The notes under the pieces: generated by a model | Told to the model about the DNA's origin: nothing | Databases searched by the model: none | What the model saw: only the letters and a program-made list of their open reading frames with translations | Position numbers and translations under genes: made by a program | Shown here: positions 1 to 7,867 of the stretch, piece after piece | Layout: each line of letters starts with the position of its first letter | Position numbering within the stretch: the stretch's first letter is position 1 | Assembly (NCBI GenBank): GCA_023430725.1 | Contig: JAEYZD010000051.1 | Coordinates: forward strand, 1-23,763 | DNA: 23,763 nt | Source: Bacteroidota bacterium | GTDB lineage: Bacteria > Bacteroidota > Bacteroidia > Bacteroidales > VadinHA17 | Direction of reading: 5' to 3'

Positions 1-1
1 A

Positions 2-436
2 GGTGTGGTTGCATTCAGCAACCGCACCTACGGCTCAACCTGGGCTGTCAACCAGAAGGTCCTTGACCTCATTATTGACGAGATGGAGGTACAACCCGGG
101 GCAATTGCCGTTAGCGACGTTCTCCGCACCAGGATGAATGAGCTGGTCCGGATACTGCCCGGATGGGACGTGACCGGGAAGGAATGCATTTTTGCAGGTA
201 ATTTTTTTGCCGACAATGATATCGGGGAGTTGCGGACCAGGTCGGAACGAATATTCAGAGAGGCCGGGGAGATTAAACAGATAAGGGAAATAGTCCCCGA
301 GAACAACCTCAGGGGTTCTCTGGTGATGGAAGGGAAAAACGGGAGCATCACAGTCGGATTCACCCTCACTCCTCAGGCGACTCCGAGAATCCAGGCATTC
401 AGCATTGCTTTTACACCAAACAATTCAGAAAAATGA
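2..436 (+). CDS. Serine hydrolase (beta-lactamase/PBP-like), C-terminal part, 5' truncated by window edge
   Basis: The reading frame is open from the first bases of the window, so only the C-terminal ~144 residues of a longer protein are present. The visible start, GVVAFSNRTYGSTWAVNQKV, matches the segment that follows the HTGG-type motif in class C beta-lactamase-like serine hydrolases, where a GVVAxSN strand is followed by a helix ending the catalytic domain. The remaining ~100 residues, with FAGNFFADNDIGELRTRSER, look like a small alpha/beta accessory domain often attached to these enzymes. The catalytic SxxK and YxN motifs lie outside the window. The stop overlaps the next start as ATGA, which suggests translational coupling to a second serine hydrolase. 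Family assignment is an inference from the C-terminal segment and from that neighbour. Substrate unknown. Confidence 0.65.
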   Translation, partial: GVVAFSNRTYGSTWAVNQKVLDLIIDEMEVQPGAIAVSDVLRTRMNELVRILPGWDVTGKECIFAGNFFADNDIGELRTRSERIFREAGEIKQIREIVPENNLRGSLVMEGKNGSITVGFTLTPQATPRIQAFSIAFTPNNSEK

Positions 437-1557
437 GAATAGCAGTAATCATTTCAGCCTGTCTGCTGCTGGCTTCATGTTCAACTAAACAATCGGGAAA
501 GAATATGCATGCAGGACTTGACTCATTGCTTACGGCCGAATTCAGGGCCGATGAGCCCGGTGGGGCGCTCCTTGTCATGAAGGGAGACAGCATCGTATAT
601 ACGAAATGTGTCGGTCTGGCCGACCTTGAGACGCGGGAGGAGATCACCCCGAACACCCTTTTCAACCTCGGATCGATCTCCAAGACCTTTGTGGCCAACG
701 GCATACTCATTCTGCAGGAGGAGGGCAAGCTCTCGCTGTCTGACCCGATGAGCAACTATTTTCCGGAATTCAAAAGCCGGGAGATAGCTGATACAGTGAC
801 AATAACACATCTCCTCACCCACACCTCGGGATTGCCTGATAACAGGCCGGTAAGTGAGAATCCTGAATTCTTCATCACTGCAAAGGATTATGAGAATTTT
901 GCTCCCGTGATGCAGGCTGAGAAGCTTGTTTTTTCGTCAGGGGAGAGATATGAATATTCCAATCCCGCCTTCAACGGACTGGCGCTAATCATTGAGAAGG
1001 TCAGCGGTCAGCAGTGGCAGCAGTTCCTGGCAGAGCGGATCTTCGCCCCTGCCGGTATGGTAACCAGTACAATCACTGACGGTCCCCATCCGGCAGAGGG
1101 TGTGGCGCATGCCTATGAGTTGGTGAACGGTGCATGGGCTGAATCCGATTACGGTGAATTTCCTACTTTCCCGGCAGCCGGCAACGGCGGTGTATGGAGT
1201 TCGCTGACTGAGCTGACCCTTTACGGGAAAGCCCTTAAAGAGAACCTGTTTCTCGACAGGGAGCTCACGGAGAAGTCGATGACAATCTGCCGTCCTGACA
1301 CCTGGGCAGGAGGCGAAGCGCCATTCATCGGGTACAGCTGGTTTATCGGTGAGGAGCAGGTACTTGGTGAGCCTAACAACTTCGGCGTAAGGATGGTTTA
1401 TCATACCGGTGACCAGGGTGGATTCAGGGCATTTTATTTCTCAATCCCGGAAAAAGACCTGCTCTTTATCGGACTGTTCAACAGGCCGCCTCAGGACCTC
1501 GATTTTTTAATCAGAACCGGACTGACTTTGCTAAAGCAGAATAACTGGCTTGAATAA
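433..1557 (+). CDS. Lipoprotein serine hydrolase, class C beta-lactamase-related family
   Basis: The protein has 374 residues and begins with a lipoprotein signal peptide ending LLASC (lipid-modified Cys16), so it should be anchored in the periplasm or outer membrane. The three active-site motifs of the Pfam Beta-lactamase family are visible: SISK at 81-84 (nucleophile Ser81, Lys84), YSN at 175-177, and HTG at 324-326. The length fits the family. Members include D-aminopeptidases, esterases and PBP4-like peptidases, so substrate and activity cannot be assigned. The ATG at 433 overlaps the upstream stop and places the signal peptide correctly. It is the second serine hydrolase in a tandem pair, possibly an old duplication or a cooperating pair. 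Confidence 0.9.
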   Translation: MRIAVIISACLLLASCSTKQSGKNMHAGLDSLLTAEFRADEPGGALLVMKGDSIVYTKCVGLADLETREEITPNTLFNLGSISKTFVANGILILQEEGKLSLSDPMSNYFPEFKSREIADTVTITHLLTHTSGLPDNRPVSENPEFFITAKDYENFAPVMQAEKLVFSSGERYEYSNPAFNGLALIIEKVSGQQWQQFLAERIFAPAGMVTSTITDGPHPAEGVAHAYELVNGAWAESDYGEFPTFPAAGNGGVWSSLTELTLYGKALKENLFLDRELTEKSMTICRPDTWAGGEAPFIGYSWFIGEEQVLGEPNNFGVRMVYHTGDQGGFRAFYFSIPEKDLLFIGLFNRPPQDLDFLIRTGLTLLKQNNWLE

Positions 1558-1569
1558 TGCCTGCCGGGT

Positions 1570-1592
1570 AATCCGGAGCGTATAACCGGATT
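1570..1592 (+). other. Stem-loop after serine hydrolase gene, weak terminator candidate
   Basis: A perfect 7-bp inverted repeat (AATCCGG / CCGGATT) with a 9-base loop lies 13 bases after the stop of the serine hydrolase gene. No T-tract follows directly, so it is not a classical intrinsic terminator. It may stabilise the 3' end of the mRNA or be chance. The rest of the 101-base gap holds an A/T-rich stretch just before the next start. Confidence 0.3.
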
Positions 1593-1658
1593 GTACGTTA
1601 AACCGCTTCCGGTGGCGAACCGGGTCAGGCTAAAAAATTTTATTGTTATTTTTGCGGC

Positions 1659-2615
1659 ATGACAATTCAGATACTTCTATTGCTGGCCGGTCTGGTATTG
1701 TTGATTGCCGGAGCAGAATGGCTGGTTGGAGGCGCTTCATCACTCGCAAGAAAATTCAAAGTCTCGGATCTCACCATCGGGTTGACGGTTGTTGCATTCG
1801 GCACCTCGGCCCCAGAACTTGTGGTGAATCTCTTTGCCTCCACCTCTGATCACCAGGACATTTTTTTCGGGAATATACTCGGGAGCAACAACTTCAATCT
1901 GTTCATCATACTCGGACTTGCCGGGGTATTGCTTCCTCTCAAGGTTCAGGTCAGCACGGTATGGAAGGAGATTCCGATGTCTCTTGCAGCGCTGGTGATC
2001 TTCTACATCATGGTTCATATCCCCTCTCCCAACGGAGGCCTGATGCTTGGAAGGATTGACGGATTGATACTTCTCGGGTTGTTTGGATATTTTCAATACT
2101 ACATCTACAGGCAGATCAAGGCCTACAAGCCTGATGAGTCTGAGCTGAAGCCAACAGGCCCCCTCTTCAGGATGATAGCTTTCATTATTCTGGGGCTGGC
2201 AGGTCTTGTCCTGGGAGGAAAACTGGTTCTTGACAATGCGGTTCAGATAGCAAAAGCATTGGGAGTCAGCGAGAAGGTCATCAGTCTGACTATCATTGCG
2301 GCCGGAACCTCACTGCCGGAGCTGGCCACCTCTGTTGTAGCCGCCTTCCGGAAGAATGCCGACATCGCGGTAGGCAATATTGTAGGTTCGAATATCTTCA
2401 ATCTACTCCTGATCGGAGGATTGGTTTCGACAGTCAGTCCCATAAACTACAACCCGATCTTTGACATCGACTTTTACATCCTTGCCGCAGGTACAATCGT
2501 TCTTTTCAGCAACCTGATCGCAAGGAGGAAACACAGGCTTGACAGGTGGGAAGCGGCGATACTCCTGACGTTTTATGTCGGATACACCGTCCTGCTCATC
2601 CTGAAACAGGGATAA
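1659..2615 (+). CDS. Calcium/sodium antiporter, CaCA superfamily (YrbG type)
   Basis: This 318-residue integral inner-membrane protein exchanges Ca2+ for Na+ (or H+), by family membership. Both alpha repeats are present: GTSAPE at 48-53 with GNILGSN at 71-77, and GTSLPE at 216-221 with GNIVGSN at 239-245. The acidic residues Glu53 and Glu221 are the expected cation ligands. About ten hydrophobic segments are spread over the length, with a charged loop near 150-166 between the two halves, the usual inverted-topology arrangement. The ATG at 1659 gives the N-terminus that family members have, starting immediately with the first membrane helix. No Shine-Dalgarno site is seen. The 8-mer TATTTTTG at 1647-1654 matches the -7 consensus but is too close to the start for a normal leader. 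The last codons and the stop lie inside a tandem repeat. Confidence 0.93.
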   Translation: MTIQILLLLAGLVLLIAGAEWLVGGASSLARKFKVSDLTIGLTVVAFGTSAPELVVNLFASTSDHQDIFFGNILGSNNFNLFIILGLAGVLLPLKVQVSTVWKEIPMSLAALVIFYIMVHIPSPNGGLMLGRIDGLILLGLFGYFQYYIYRQIKAYKPDESELKPTGPLFRMIAFIILGLAGLVLGGKLVLDNAVQIAKALGVSEKVISLTIIAAGTSLPELATSVVAAFRKNADIAVGNIVGSNIFNLLLIGGLVSTVSPINYNPIFDIDFYILAAGTIVLFSNLIARRKHRLDRWEAAILLTFYVGYTVLLILKQG

Positions 2616-2702
2616 TCCGTGCAGCTTCAGATTCTTCACAGGGATAATCCCAGAAGATTCAGATTTTCCCAGGGATAATCCCCTGTAGAATCAGATCCTT
2701 CT
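2607..2702. repeat. Three-copy degenerate tandem direct repeat, 31-33 bp units
   Basis: Units begin at 2607, 2639 and 2670 and share an exact 12-base core, CAGGGATAATCC, followed about 9-11 bases later by TCAGAT. Unit lengths are 32, 31 and 33 bases. The first core supplies the last two codons and stop (CAG GGA TAA) of the antiporter gene. The array fills almost the whole gap between two convergent genes. In units 2 and 3 the core extends to the near-palindrome GGGATAATCCC, and in unit 3 CAGGG can pair with CCCTG, so small hairpins could form and act as weak terminators on either strand. There are no spacers, so it is not a CRISPR array. Confidence 0.8.
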
Positions 2703-2709
2703 CAACCCT

Positions 2710-4575
2710 TTACAGTGGAGGATATGCACCAATATAAGCCGGTGCACGTTTCTTCATTTTAATCAGTGACTGTATCTCAGCCGGTGGCAATGCTGCCACG
2801 GTATGGCCTGCGAATCCGGGAAGAGTCCGGTAGTTATCGAGCTCAGGGCTTAAGAATACGGTCTGTCCTGTTAGAAGGATTCCGTTTTTCTCGAAGCCGG
2901 TGATGATCTTACTGAGTTCTTCCGGTGAGTCCATCGCCGTTATGCACTGTTCATTCCGAGCCGGGCTCCAGAGAATCAGGGGCATCGCTTTGCGCTCCCC
3001 GTTTTTCACATAAACATTGTTGTCAATAGTGCTGAACTGCGGATCGCGAAGGCGGTCACACAGCATGGCCCGCTGCCATACGAAGAGATGAGGCCTGTTC
3101 AGAGTTGCATCGGCCACCATAAGGTTATTGACGAAAACATGTCCGTCGCGTTCTTCCACGTCCGGTCCCGTTGCAGGGTGCCATCCGAAGTGGTCCCCCA
3201 CTGCGCTCCGCTCGCTGCGGCTTACGCAGGCAGTGCTGTTGACAATGGTATTGTTGTACATCTTCGCATCACAGCTGTTGAGGATATGGATACCCAGTTC
3301 GCAGTTCACAAAGACGTTGCCCGCGCAAATGGCGCCTTTGGATATCTCGAAGAAGAATCCGCTCTCGCTGGGCCATGTCTGGAGATATGAGACAGCCCTG
3401 CCTGTCAGTCCGACGTTCTCCACCCAGTTGTTTGTAAAGACTGCATCGACATTGCCGACATCATACCAGATGCCGTTCGAGAAGGGCAGGTCTGTGACCA
3501 GGTTGTCATTGCAGGTCACGCGGTAGCACTGGTTGAATATCTTCACCGCTGCCGGATAGTAGCCGCTTATGCGCTCGATGTTGTTTCTTGTGAAGATATT
3601 TTTCTCAAGAAGTACATCGGAGGAGCTGAGGATATATATGCCCTCGGTGCTCGTATCGCTGACCCTGCAATTACGTATTGTCAGTTTGTCACCGCGAAGG
3701 TATGCGGCAACACGTGAGCAGAAAGAGATAGTGCAGTGCTCCAGGGTGGTCCCTATGACATCCTTGCCGTGTTCAGTTTCAGGGGATATGCCCTCCGGGT
3801 CCTTTCCGTCGATCTCCAGCGCGCGGTAGGCATACTGGGTGAATGTGATCCCCCTGATCACCGGTCCGCGTCCGTCCGAAGCCCTTCCATTGTGCTCGCC
3901 AGTTATGCGGTGAATGGCTACGTTATGAGCGGTTATTTCCACAAGCTTATCTTTCGGGTCAACACCGATATAAACCAGGCCTGTGGAATAATCTATAAAG
4001 AAAGTGTTTTCATCCACTTCGCCCTCGAAACCGGCCGACTGCAGGAACCGGCCGTCGATGAATACCATGTCGTCATTGAACCTGTGAAGGGGGGTGTCTT
4101 TACCGCTCCTTAGCCGCTGCCACCAGCTTTGCGGCGCCGATGGAAAGAGACGGTCCCATTTTGTCACCCACAGGCCGTTTCCAAGATCCCTCCACTCTGT
4201 TGCCTCAGATGATCCCTTCAGAACGGGAAGCTCATCCATGTAAGGCTGCATTATAATGCCCTGGTTAAGGATCAGGTCACCCGTCCTGTAGCTGCCGCCG
4301 CGAAGAATGATCACGTCGCCTGTCACTACTCTGGATATGGCTGCCTCAATCGTTGAGGGTGCAGAAACAATTTCGCCCGGAGCATTTTTGTCGCCGTCAG
4401 GGGCCACATAAAAGATCCTGCCGGCGTTCTGTGGCACCGGCCACGACTGCCTTACAGGCCCATAGGGACCGCCGGATGGCTGTGCCTGGACCACGGTCAG
4501 TGAGGCAACAATGAGGGTGGCAACTGCTGCCGTCCGGAAAAAAGCATTTAACTTTAGTGAGCTTTCCTTGTTCAT
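2710..4575 (-). CDS. Secreted right-handed parallel beta-helix protein (DUF1565-like N-terminus)
   Basis: The 621-residue protein starts with a basic segment and a hydrophobic stretch ending VVQAQ (about residue 32), a Sec signal peptide probably cut by signal peptidase I. The segment FYVAPDGDKNAPG at 55-67, followed by STIEAAI and DVIILRGGSY, is the entry to a pectate-lyase-like beta-helix of the DUF1565 type. Further on, repeated short strands with turn residues (TLEHCTISFC, LTIRNCRVSD, VLLEKNIFTRNN, AVFTNNWVEN, KMYNNTIVNS) form successive coils. Related folds include polysaccharide lyases and glycosidases, but I cannot identify a catalytic set, so substrate is open. It is divergent from the NAGPA-domain gene and convergent with the antiporter gene. 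Its secretion and the nearby glycosidases suggest polysaccharide binding or cleavage. Confidence 0.8.
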   Translation of the reverse strand: MNKESSLKLNAFFRTAAVATLIVASLTVVQAQPSGGPYGPVRQSWPVPQNAGRIFYVAPDGDKNAPGEIVSAPSTIEAAISRVVTGDVIILRGGSYRTGDLILNQGIIMQPYMDELPVLKGSSEATEWRDLGNGLWVTKWDRLFPSAPQSWWQRLRSGKDTPLHRFNDDMVFIDGRFLQSAGFEGEVDENTFFIDYSTGLVYIGVDPKDKLVEITAHNVAIHRITGEHNGRASDGRGPVIRGITFTQYAYRALEIDGKDPEGISPETEHGKDVIGTTLEHCTISFCSRVAAYLRGDKLTIRNCRVSDTSTEGIYILSSSDVLLEKNIFTRNNIERISGYYPAAVKIFNQCYRVTCNDNLVTDLPFSNGIWYDVGNVDAVFTNNWVENVGLTGRAVSYLQTWPSESGFFFEISKGAICAGNVFVNCELGIHILNSCDAKMYNNTIVNSTACVSRSERSAVGDHFGWHPATGPDVEERDGHVFVNNLMVADATLNRPHLFVWQRAMLCDRLRDPQFSTIDNNVYVKNGERKAMPLILWSPARNEQCITAMDSPEELSKIITGFEKNGILLTGQTVFLSPELDNYRTLPGFAGHTVAALPPAEIQSLIKMKKRAPAYIGAYPPL

Positions 4576-4592
4576 ATTACAGGGAGTATTGA

Positions 4593-4626
4593 TTATGAAA
4601 CCGATTTCATAAAGTTATGAAACTTT
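4593..4626. promoter_or_regulatory. Nested inverted and direct repeats in divergent promoter region
   Basis: The 69-base gap between two divergent genes contains TATGAAA-CCGA-TTTCATA (4594-4611) and, sharing one base with it, AAAGTT-ATGA-AACTTT (4611-4626). Both arms are perfect. The 9-mer TTATGAAAC also occurs twice in direct orientation, at 4593 and 4615, 22 bases apart, roughly two helical turns. This spacing suits a dimeric regulator binding both sites. A minus-strand -7-like element TAACTTTA (4617 to 4610) with TTTG 23 bases further upstream would serve the beta-helix gene and lies inside the repeats. Operator function is an inference; no regulator gene is in the window. Confidence 0.45.
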
Positions 4627-4644
4627 GAGGTACCTGAGAGCAAA

Positions 4645-5487
4645 ATGAAAGAGAAAAGAATAATAGCTGTGGGCATAGTTTTAATGCTGGTTGCCGGAGC
4701 AACCGGGCAGGTGGTTTCAGATAAAGAGTGCCTGCCAGTTGTTGAGTGGAGTACACGGCCGGTTACAGAAGGGGTTACACTCAAAACAGCCCAAACCAGG
4801 TTATTCGACTCATTTCAGGCTATTTATGTAATTGACATCGATACCACAGCCGGGGAGTTTGAGTTTGGGGTTGCAGTGCCTGCTACCCGCCTGGTTACAA
4901 GCGCAATCGCAGCCAATGAAGAAGTTCTGGCAGCAGTCAACGGCACCTTCTTCAACATGCAGGAAGGTTTTAATGTCCACTTCGTGAAGGTGAATGATTC
5001 AGTGGTAGCCGCCACTGATGAAAAAGAGTATGGCATACGTGCAACAGGGTTGTTTTCTGCTGAAGGCGAGGCGGTTAATATCTCTCCATGGGGGCCGGAA
5101 AGGGAGGATCACAGGGCTGTGCAGGAGGAAGATGCCATTGTGAGTGGTCCGCTGCTGATGGATGACGGCAGGGATATCCCGCTTGACAGCATCAACTTCA
5201 ACAAACTCCGTCATCCGCGGACGATGATTGGCGCGACAGACGACGGACACATCCTCTTCATCGTTGTTGACGGCCGGCAGCCGGAATATGCAGAGGGGAT
5301 GAGCCTCTTCGAGCTCAGGGAACTGGCGAAGAGCCTGGGATGCACTGACGTTCTGAATCTCGACGGCGGAGGGTCTACAGCAATGTACCTCAGGGGTGAG
5401 GAGAGCAACGGAGTGGTCAACAGGCCCTCCGGCAAGGTGGAGAGAACGGTGCCCAGCATCGTGTTTGTTAAAGAGAAAGACAATTAA
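4645..5487 (+). CDS. Exported phosphodiester glycosidase (NAGPA-domain) family protein
   Basis: The 280-residue protein has an N-terminal signal peptide (MKEKR then a hydrophobic run ending about GATGQ at 22). The rest matches the NAGPA domain (phosphodiester glycosidase, formerly DUF2233): VNGTFFN at 98-104, SGPLLM at 167-172, HPRT at 190-193, VVDGRQ at 207-212 and the hallmark NLDGGGSTAM at 238-247. The human relative removes GlcNAc from a phosphodiester on mannose-6-phosphate. Bacterial members probably act on glycosyl phosphodiesters of envelope polymers or exopolysaccharide, but the substrate here is unknown. It is divergent from the beta-helix gene and heads a plus-strand run of genes. 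The 72-base gap (33 if the upstream thioredoxin start is used) to the next gene is longer than the others in the run. Confidence 0.88.
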   Translation: MKEKRIIAVGIVLMLVAGATGQVVSDKECLPVVEWSTRPVTEGVTLKTAQTRLFDSFQAIYVIDIDTTAGEFEFGVAVPATRLVTSAIAANEEVLAAVNGTFFNMQEGFNVHFVKVNDSVVAATDEKEYGIRATGLFSAEGEAVNISPWGPEREDHRAVQEEDAIVSGPLLMDDGRDIPLDSINFNKLRHPRTMIGATDDGHILFIVVDGRQPEYAEGMSLFELRELAKSLGCTDVLNLDGGGSTAMYLRGEESNGVVNRPSGKVERTVPSIVFVKEKDN

Positions 5488-5551
5488 GGTCTCCAGCCGG
5501 ACGCGTCACAAGACGATTTTATGACAGGAGAGCACACAATAATTAAAACAA

Positions 5552-5559
5552 GGAAAGAG
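5552..5559 (+). promoter_or_regulatory. Shine-Dalgarno-like site deciding the thioredoxin-family start
   Basis: The purine run GGAAAGAG sits directly before the ATG at 5560. It supports that start over the in-frame ATG at 5521, which has no such site and would add 13 polar residues not expected in this family. Most genes in this window show no Shine-Dalgarno sequence, as is usual in Bacteroidota. Confidence 0.4.
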
Positions 5560-6141
5560 ATGAGTTATACACTTCAACCCGGCCGGAAGGCCATAGATTT
5601 CAGGCTTCCTGCCACTGACGGCAGGGAATACAGCCTGGCAGACTTTGATAATCACCCATACCTGGTGATCTTCTTCACATGCAATCACTGTCCCTACGTG
5701 ATCGGATCCGACGAGGTGACCCGTGCCACCGCTGAGAAGTTCCGTGATGCGGGAGTGGCTTTCGTGGGCATTAACTCCAACAGTGAGCACACCTATGAGG
5801 AGGACAGTTTCCCAAATATGGTGAAACGGATGGAAGAGCACAATTTCCCGTGGAAATACCTGTATGACAGGAGCCAGCAGGTGGCGAAGGAGTACGGTGC
5901 GCTTAAGACGCCACACTTCTATGTCTTCAACCGTGAGAGGGAACTTGCATATACCGGCAGGGGTGTTGATTCTCCGAGGGACACCTCGCGAATGACTGTC
6001 AATGACCTCGAGAGGGCGCTGCAGGAACTCACCTCAGGCAGGGAGATCAGCATACCCGTCACCAATCCCATCGGCTGCAACATCAAGTGGGAAGGACGTG
6101 ATGCAAAGTGGATGCCCCCGGAAGCATGTGACCTGGTATGA
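5560..6141 (+). CDS. Thioredoxin-fold protein, PRX-like/AhpC-TSA type
   Basis: With the ATG at 5560 the protein has 193 residues and no signal peptide, so it is cytoplasmic. It shows the start of an AhpC/TSA fold (PGRKAIDFRLPATDGREYSL), the redox motif CNHC at 41-44 (FFTCNHCPYV), the thioredoxin cis-proline at P118 (KTPHFYVF), and a C-terminal PIGCNIKW segment with Cys173. This pattern fits the PRX-like1 group, which is widespread in bacteria and of unclear substrate, probably a thiol peroxidase or reductase. An alternative start at 5521 would give 206 residues. Its stop overlaps the next start (ATGA), coupling it to the ABC transporter genes. Confidence 0.88.
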   Translation: MSYTLQPGRKAIDFRLPATDGREYSLADFDNHPYLVIFFTCNHCPYVIGSDEVTRATAEKFRDAGVAFVGINSNSEHTYEEDSFPNMVKRMEEHNFPWKYLYDRSQQVAKEYGALKTPHFYVFNRERELAYTGRGVDSPRDTSRMTVNDLERALQELTSGREISIPVTNPIGCNIKWEGRDAKWMPPEACDLV

Positions 6142-7025
6142 GCACTCCTGCCATTCAGATCACGGATCTGACCAAAAGATACGGCAAGGACCGCGGGATT
6201 GAAAACATCAACCTGCAGGTCGAAGGGGGTGAGATATTCGGTTTTATCGGTCCCAACGGCGCCGGCAAATCGACTACTATACGCGTATTGCTCAATCTTC
6301 TCTTTCCCACATCCGGGGAAGCCCGCATAATGGGAATGGATGTGGTTCGGAACTCAAAAGAGATAAAACAGAAAACCGGATACGTTCCCTCCGATGCCAA
6401 TGCTTACCAGCATATGGAGGCCGGTGAATTTCTGGCTTATTGCGGCAGGTTCTTCAGTCGCGGCGGCAATGAGAGGCGAATCGATGAGCTGACTGAGCTG
6501 TTTGAAGTAGACCGTAAACGGAAGATCGGGGATCTAAGCATGGGGAACAGAAAGAAGATATCAATCATCCAGAGTCTCCTGCATGAACCCGAACTTCTGA
6601 TTGTAGACGAACCTACAATGGGCCTTGACCCATTGATGCAGGCCAGGTTCTTTGAGCTGCTCAGATCAGAGAACCGCAGGGGTATGACCATATTCTTTTC
6701 ATCTCACACTCTCAGCGATGTGCAGATGCTGTGCAAGCGGGTGGCTATAATCAGGGAGGGCAGGATCATCAAGGTGGAAGAGATAGAGACTCTCAGAAAG
6801 AGGCAGCTGAAGAAAATATTCGTCGAATTCGGAAGCCCCGAGGAGAACTCCCTGACAGGTTTGCCCGGGATTGAGGGTTCACCCACCGTCACTGGCAGAA
6901 GTGTAAGATTCCTGTATTCCGGGGAGATCAACCAGCTCCTTTCAGTTCTCAGCAGCAGGAACATTGCTGACATGACAGTAGAGGAACCATCGCTCGAGGA
7001 GATTTTCATGCACTACTATAACTGA
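6138..7025 (+). CDS. ABC transporter ATP-binding protein (ABC-2 exporter type)
   Basis: The 295-residue cytoplasmic ATPase has Walker A GPNGAGKST at 38-46, the ABC signature as LSMGNRKK at 133-140, Walker B LLIVDEPT at 153-160 with catalytic Glu158, the D-loop GLDP, and the H-loop His190 in FFSSHTLSDVQ. The signature has GN instead of the usual GQ, common in this subgroup. The usual Q-loop Gln is not evident in GYVPSDANAYQHM, which is typical of the drug/peptide and NatA-like ABC-2 ATPases. A ~90-residue C-terminal extension follows. It overlaps the thioredoxin-family gene by 4 bases and is followed after 12 bases by its likely permease partner. Exported substrate unknown. Confidence 0.95.
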   Translation: MSTPAIQITDLTKRYGKDRGIENINLQVEGGEIFGFIGPNGAGKSTTIRVLLNLLFPTSGEARIMGMDVVRNSKEIKQKTGYVPSDANAYQHMEAGEFLAYCGRFFSRGGNERRIDELTELFEVDRKRKIGDLSMGNRKKISIIQSLLHEPELLIVDEPTMGLDPLMQARFFELLRSENRRGMTIFFSSHTLSDVQMLCKRVAIIREGRIIKVEEIETLRKRQLKKIFVEFGSPEENSLTGLPGIEGSPTVTGRSVRFLYSGEINQLLSVLSSRNIADMTVEEPSLEEIFMHYYN

Positions 7026-7027
7026 CC

Positions 7028-7034
7028 GGAGGAG
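7028..7034 (+). promoter_or_regulatory. Strong Shine-Dalgarno site before the ABC permease
   Basis: GGAGGAG precedes two adjacent in-frame ATGs at 7038 and 7041. Spacing is 3 bases to the first and 6 to the second, so translation may really begin at 7041. It is the best Shine-Dalgarno match seen in the window, unusual for a Bacteroidota gene set. Confidence 0.5.
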
Positions 7035-7037
7035 AGC

Positions 7038-7850
7038 ATGATGAACAGGAACCTGTTTTTAAGGGAATTAAGGAGCAACGCGATAAGCCTCCTGATATGG
7101 ACTTCGGTAATAACCGCCCTCACAGCGCTAACGATGTCTTTCTATGGAGTCTTCCTGGAAAACAATGAGAAGATACTTGCAATGATCAGCATCATTCCGG
7201 AGGGGACCCTGCAATTCAAGGGAATATCGGATGTGGATGATCTCTTTTCGGTGCTTGGCTTTTATTCAGCCAACAATGTAATCTATATGCTTGTGCTGGG
7301 CAGTATTTATTCAATCGTACTCTCATCCGGCATCCTGCTCAGGGAGGAATACAACAAGACTGCGGAATTCCTGCTGGCATGGCCCCTGAGCCGCAGCGAA
7401 ATCTTTTTCAGCAAGGCGGCAGTAGTTTTCCTGAATGTTGCAGTCATTAATATTGTTACCGCTGTTGCGGGATACATCACACTGGAGTTTGTCAAGAGAG
7501 AACCGTTCAGCACAGATGCCTTTATCATCATGTCGGTATACACACTGCTTCTCAACCTGTTTTTCGCATCGCTGGGACTGTTCATGTCGACACTTGTGAA
7601 GAGGGCAAGGCCGATCACCACACTCAGCATAGGATTGGTGCTAATCCTTTATTTCATCTTCACAATATCCAACATCACCGAAGGCTTCTCAGTCATTGGT
7701 TATGCCACGCCGTACAAATTTGTCGGTATGGACACGCTGGCCCCTGACTATAGGCTCGAGCTTAGCTCTGTACTTTATTTTGGCGGACTGTCATTGCTTC
7801 TGACATTCATCGCCCTCAGATTGTACAGGCGGAAGGAGATTTATTTATAG
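7038..7850 (+). CDS. ABC-2 type transporter permease
   Basis: The 270-residue protein has six predicted membrane helices at about 17-38, 80-100, 127-150, 161-185, 194-213 and 243-262. Between helices 2 and 3 it carries the segment REEYNKTAEFLLAWPLSRSE, the coupling region characteristic of ABC-2 permeases that pair with NatA/YhaQ-like ATPases (REExxxTAEFLLxxPxSR). It forms the inner-membrane channel for the ATPase encoded 12 bases upstream. A homodimer with two ATPases is the expected complex. The start could be the first or second of two consecutive ATGs. The following PD40 gene begins 17 bases after its stop. Confidence 0.9.
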   Translation: MMNRNLFLRELRSNAISLLIWTSVITALTALTMSFYGVFLENNEKILAMISIIPEGTLQFKGISDVDDLFSVLGFYSANNVIYMLVLGSIYSIVLSSGILLREEYNKTAEFLLAWPLSRSEIFFSKAAVVFLNVAVINIVTAVAGYITLEFVKREPFSTDAFIIMSVYTLLLNLFFASLGLFMSTLVKRARPITTLSIGLVLILYFIFTISNITEGFSVIGYATPYKFVGMDTLAPDYRLELSSVLYFGGLSLLLTFIALRLYRRKEIYL

Positions 7851-7867
7851 ACCTCATAATCAAGCAA

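Noticed and set aside
1647..1654. TATTTTTG matching the -7 promoter consensus before the antiporter gene
   Set aside because: It ends 4 bases before the start codon, which would place the transcript start at or after the ATG, and no -33 element is visible. The region is simply A/T-rich.
2607..2702. Possible CRISPR array
   Set aside because: The units are contiguous, degenerate and only three, with no unique spacers and no cas genes.
3198..3240. GC-rich palindromic segment in the beta-helix gene resembling an extragenic palindrome (CTGCG-GCTTA-CGCAG with outer CACTGC/GCAGTG)
   Set aside because: It is in frame and codes for VSRSERSAVGDHFGWHPATG, which reads like a normal part of this protein family, so an inserted repeat is not needed. 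A comparison with homologues would decide.
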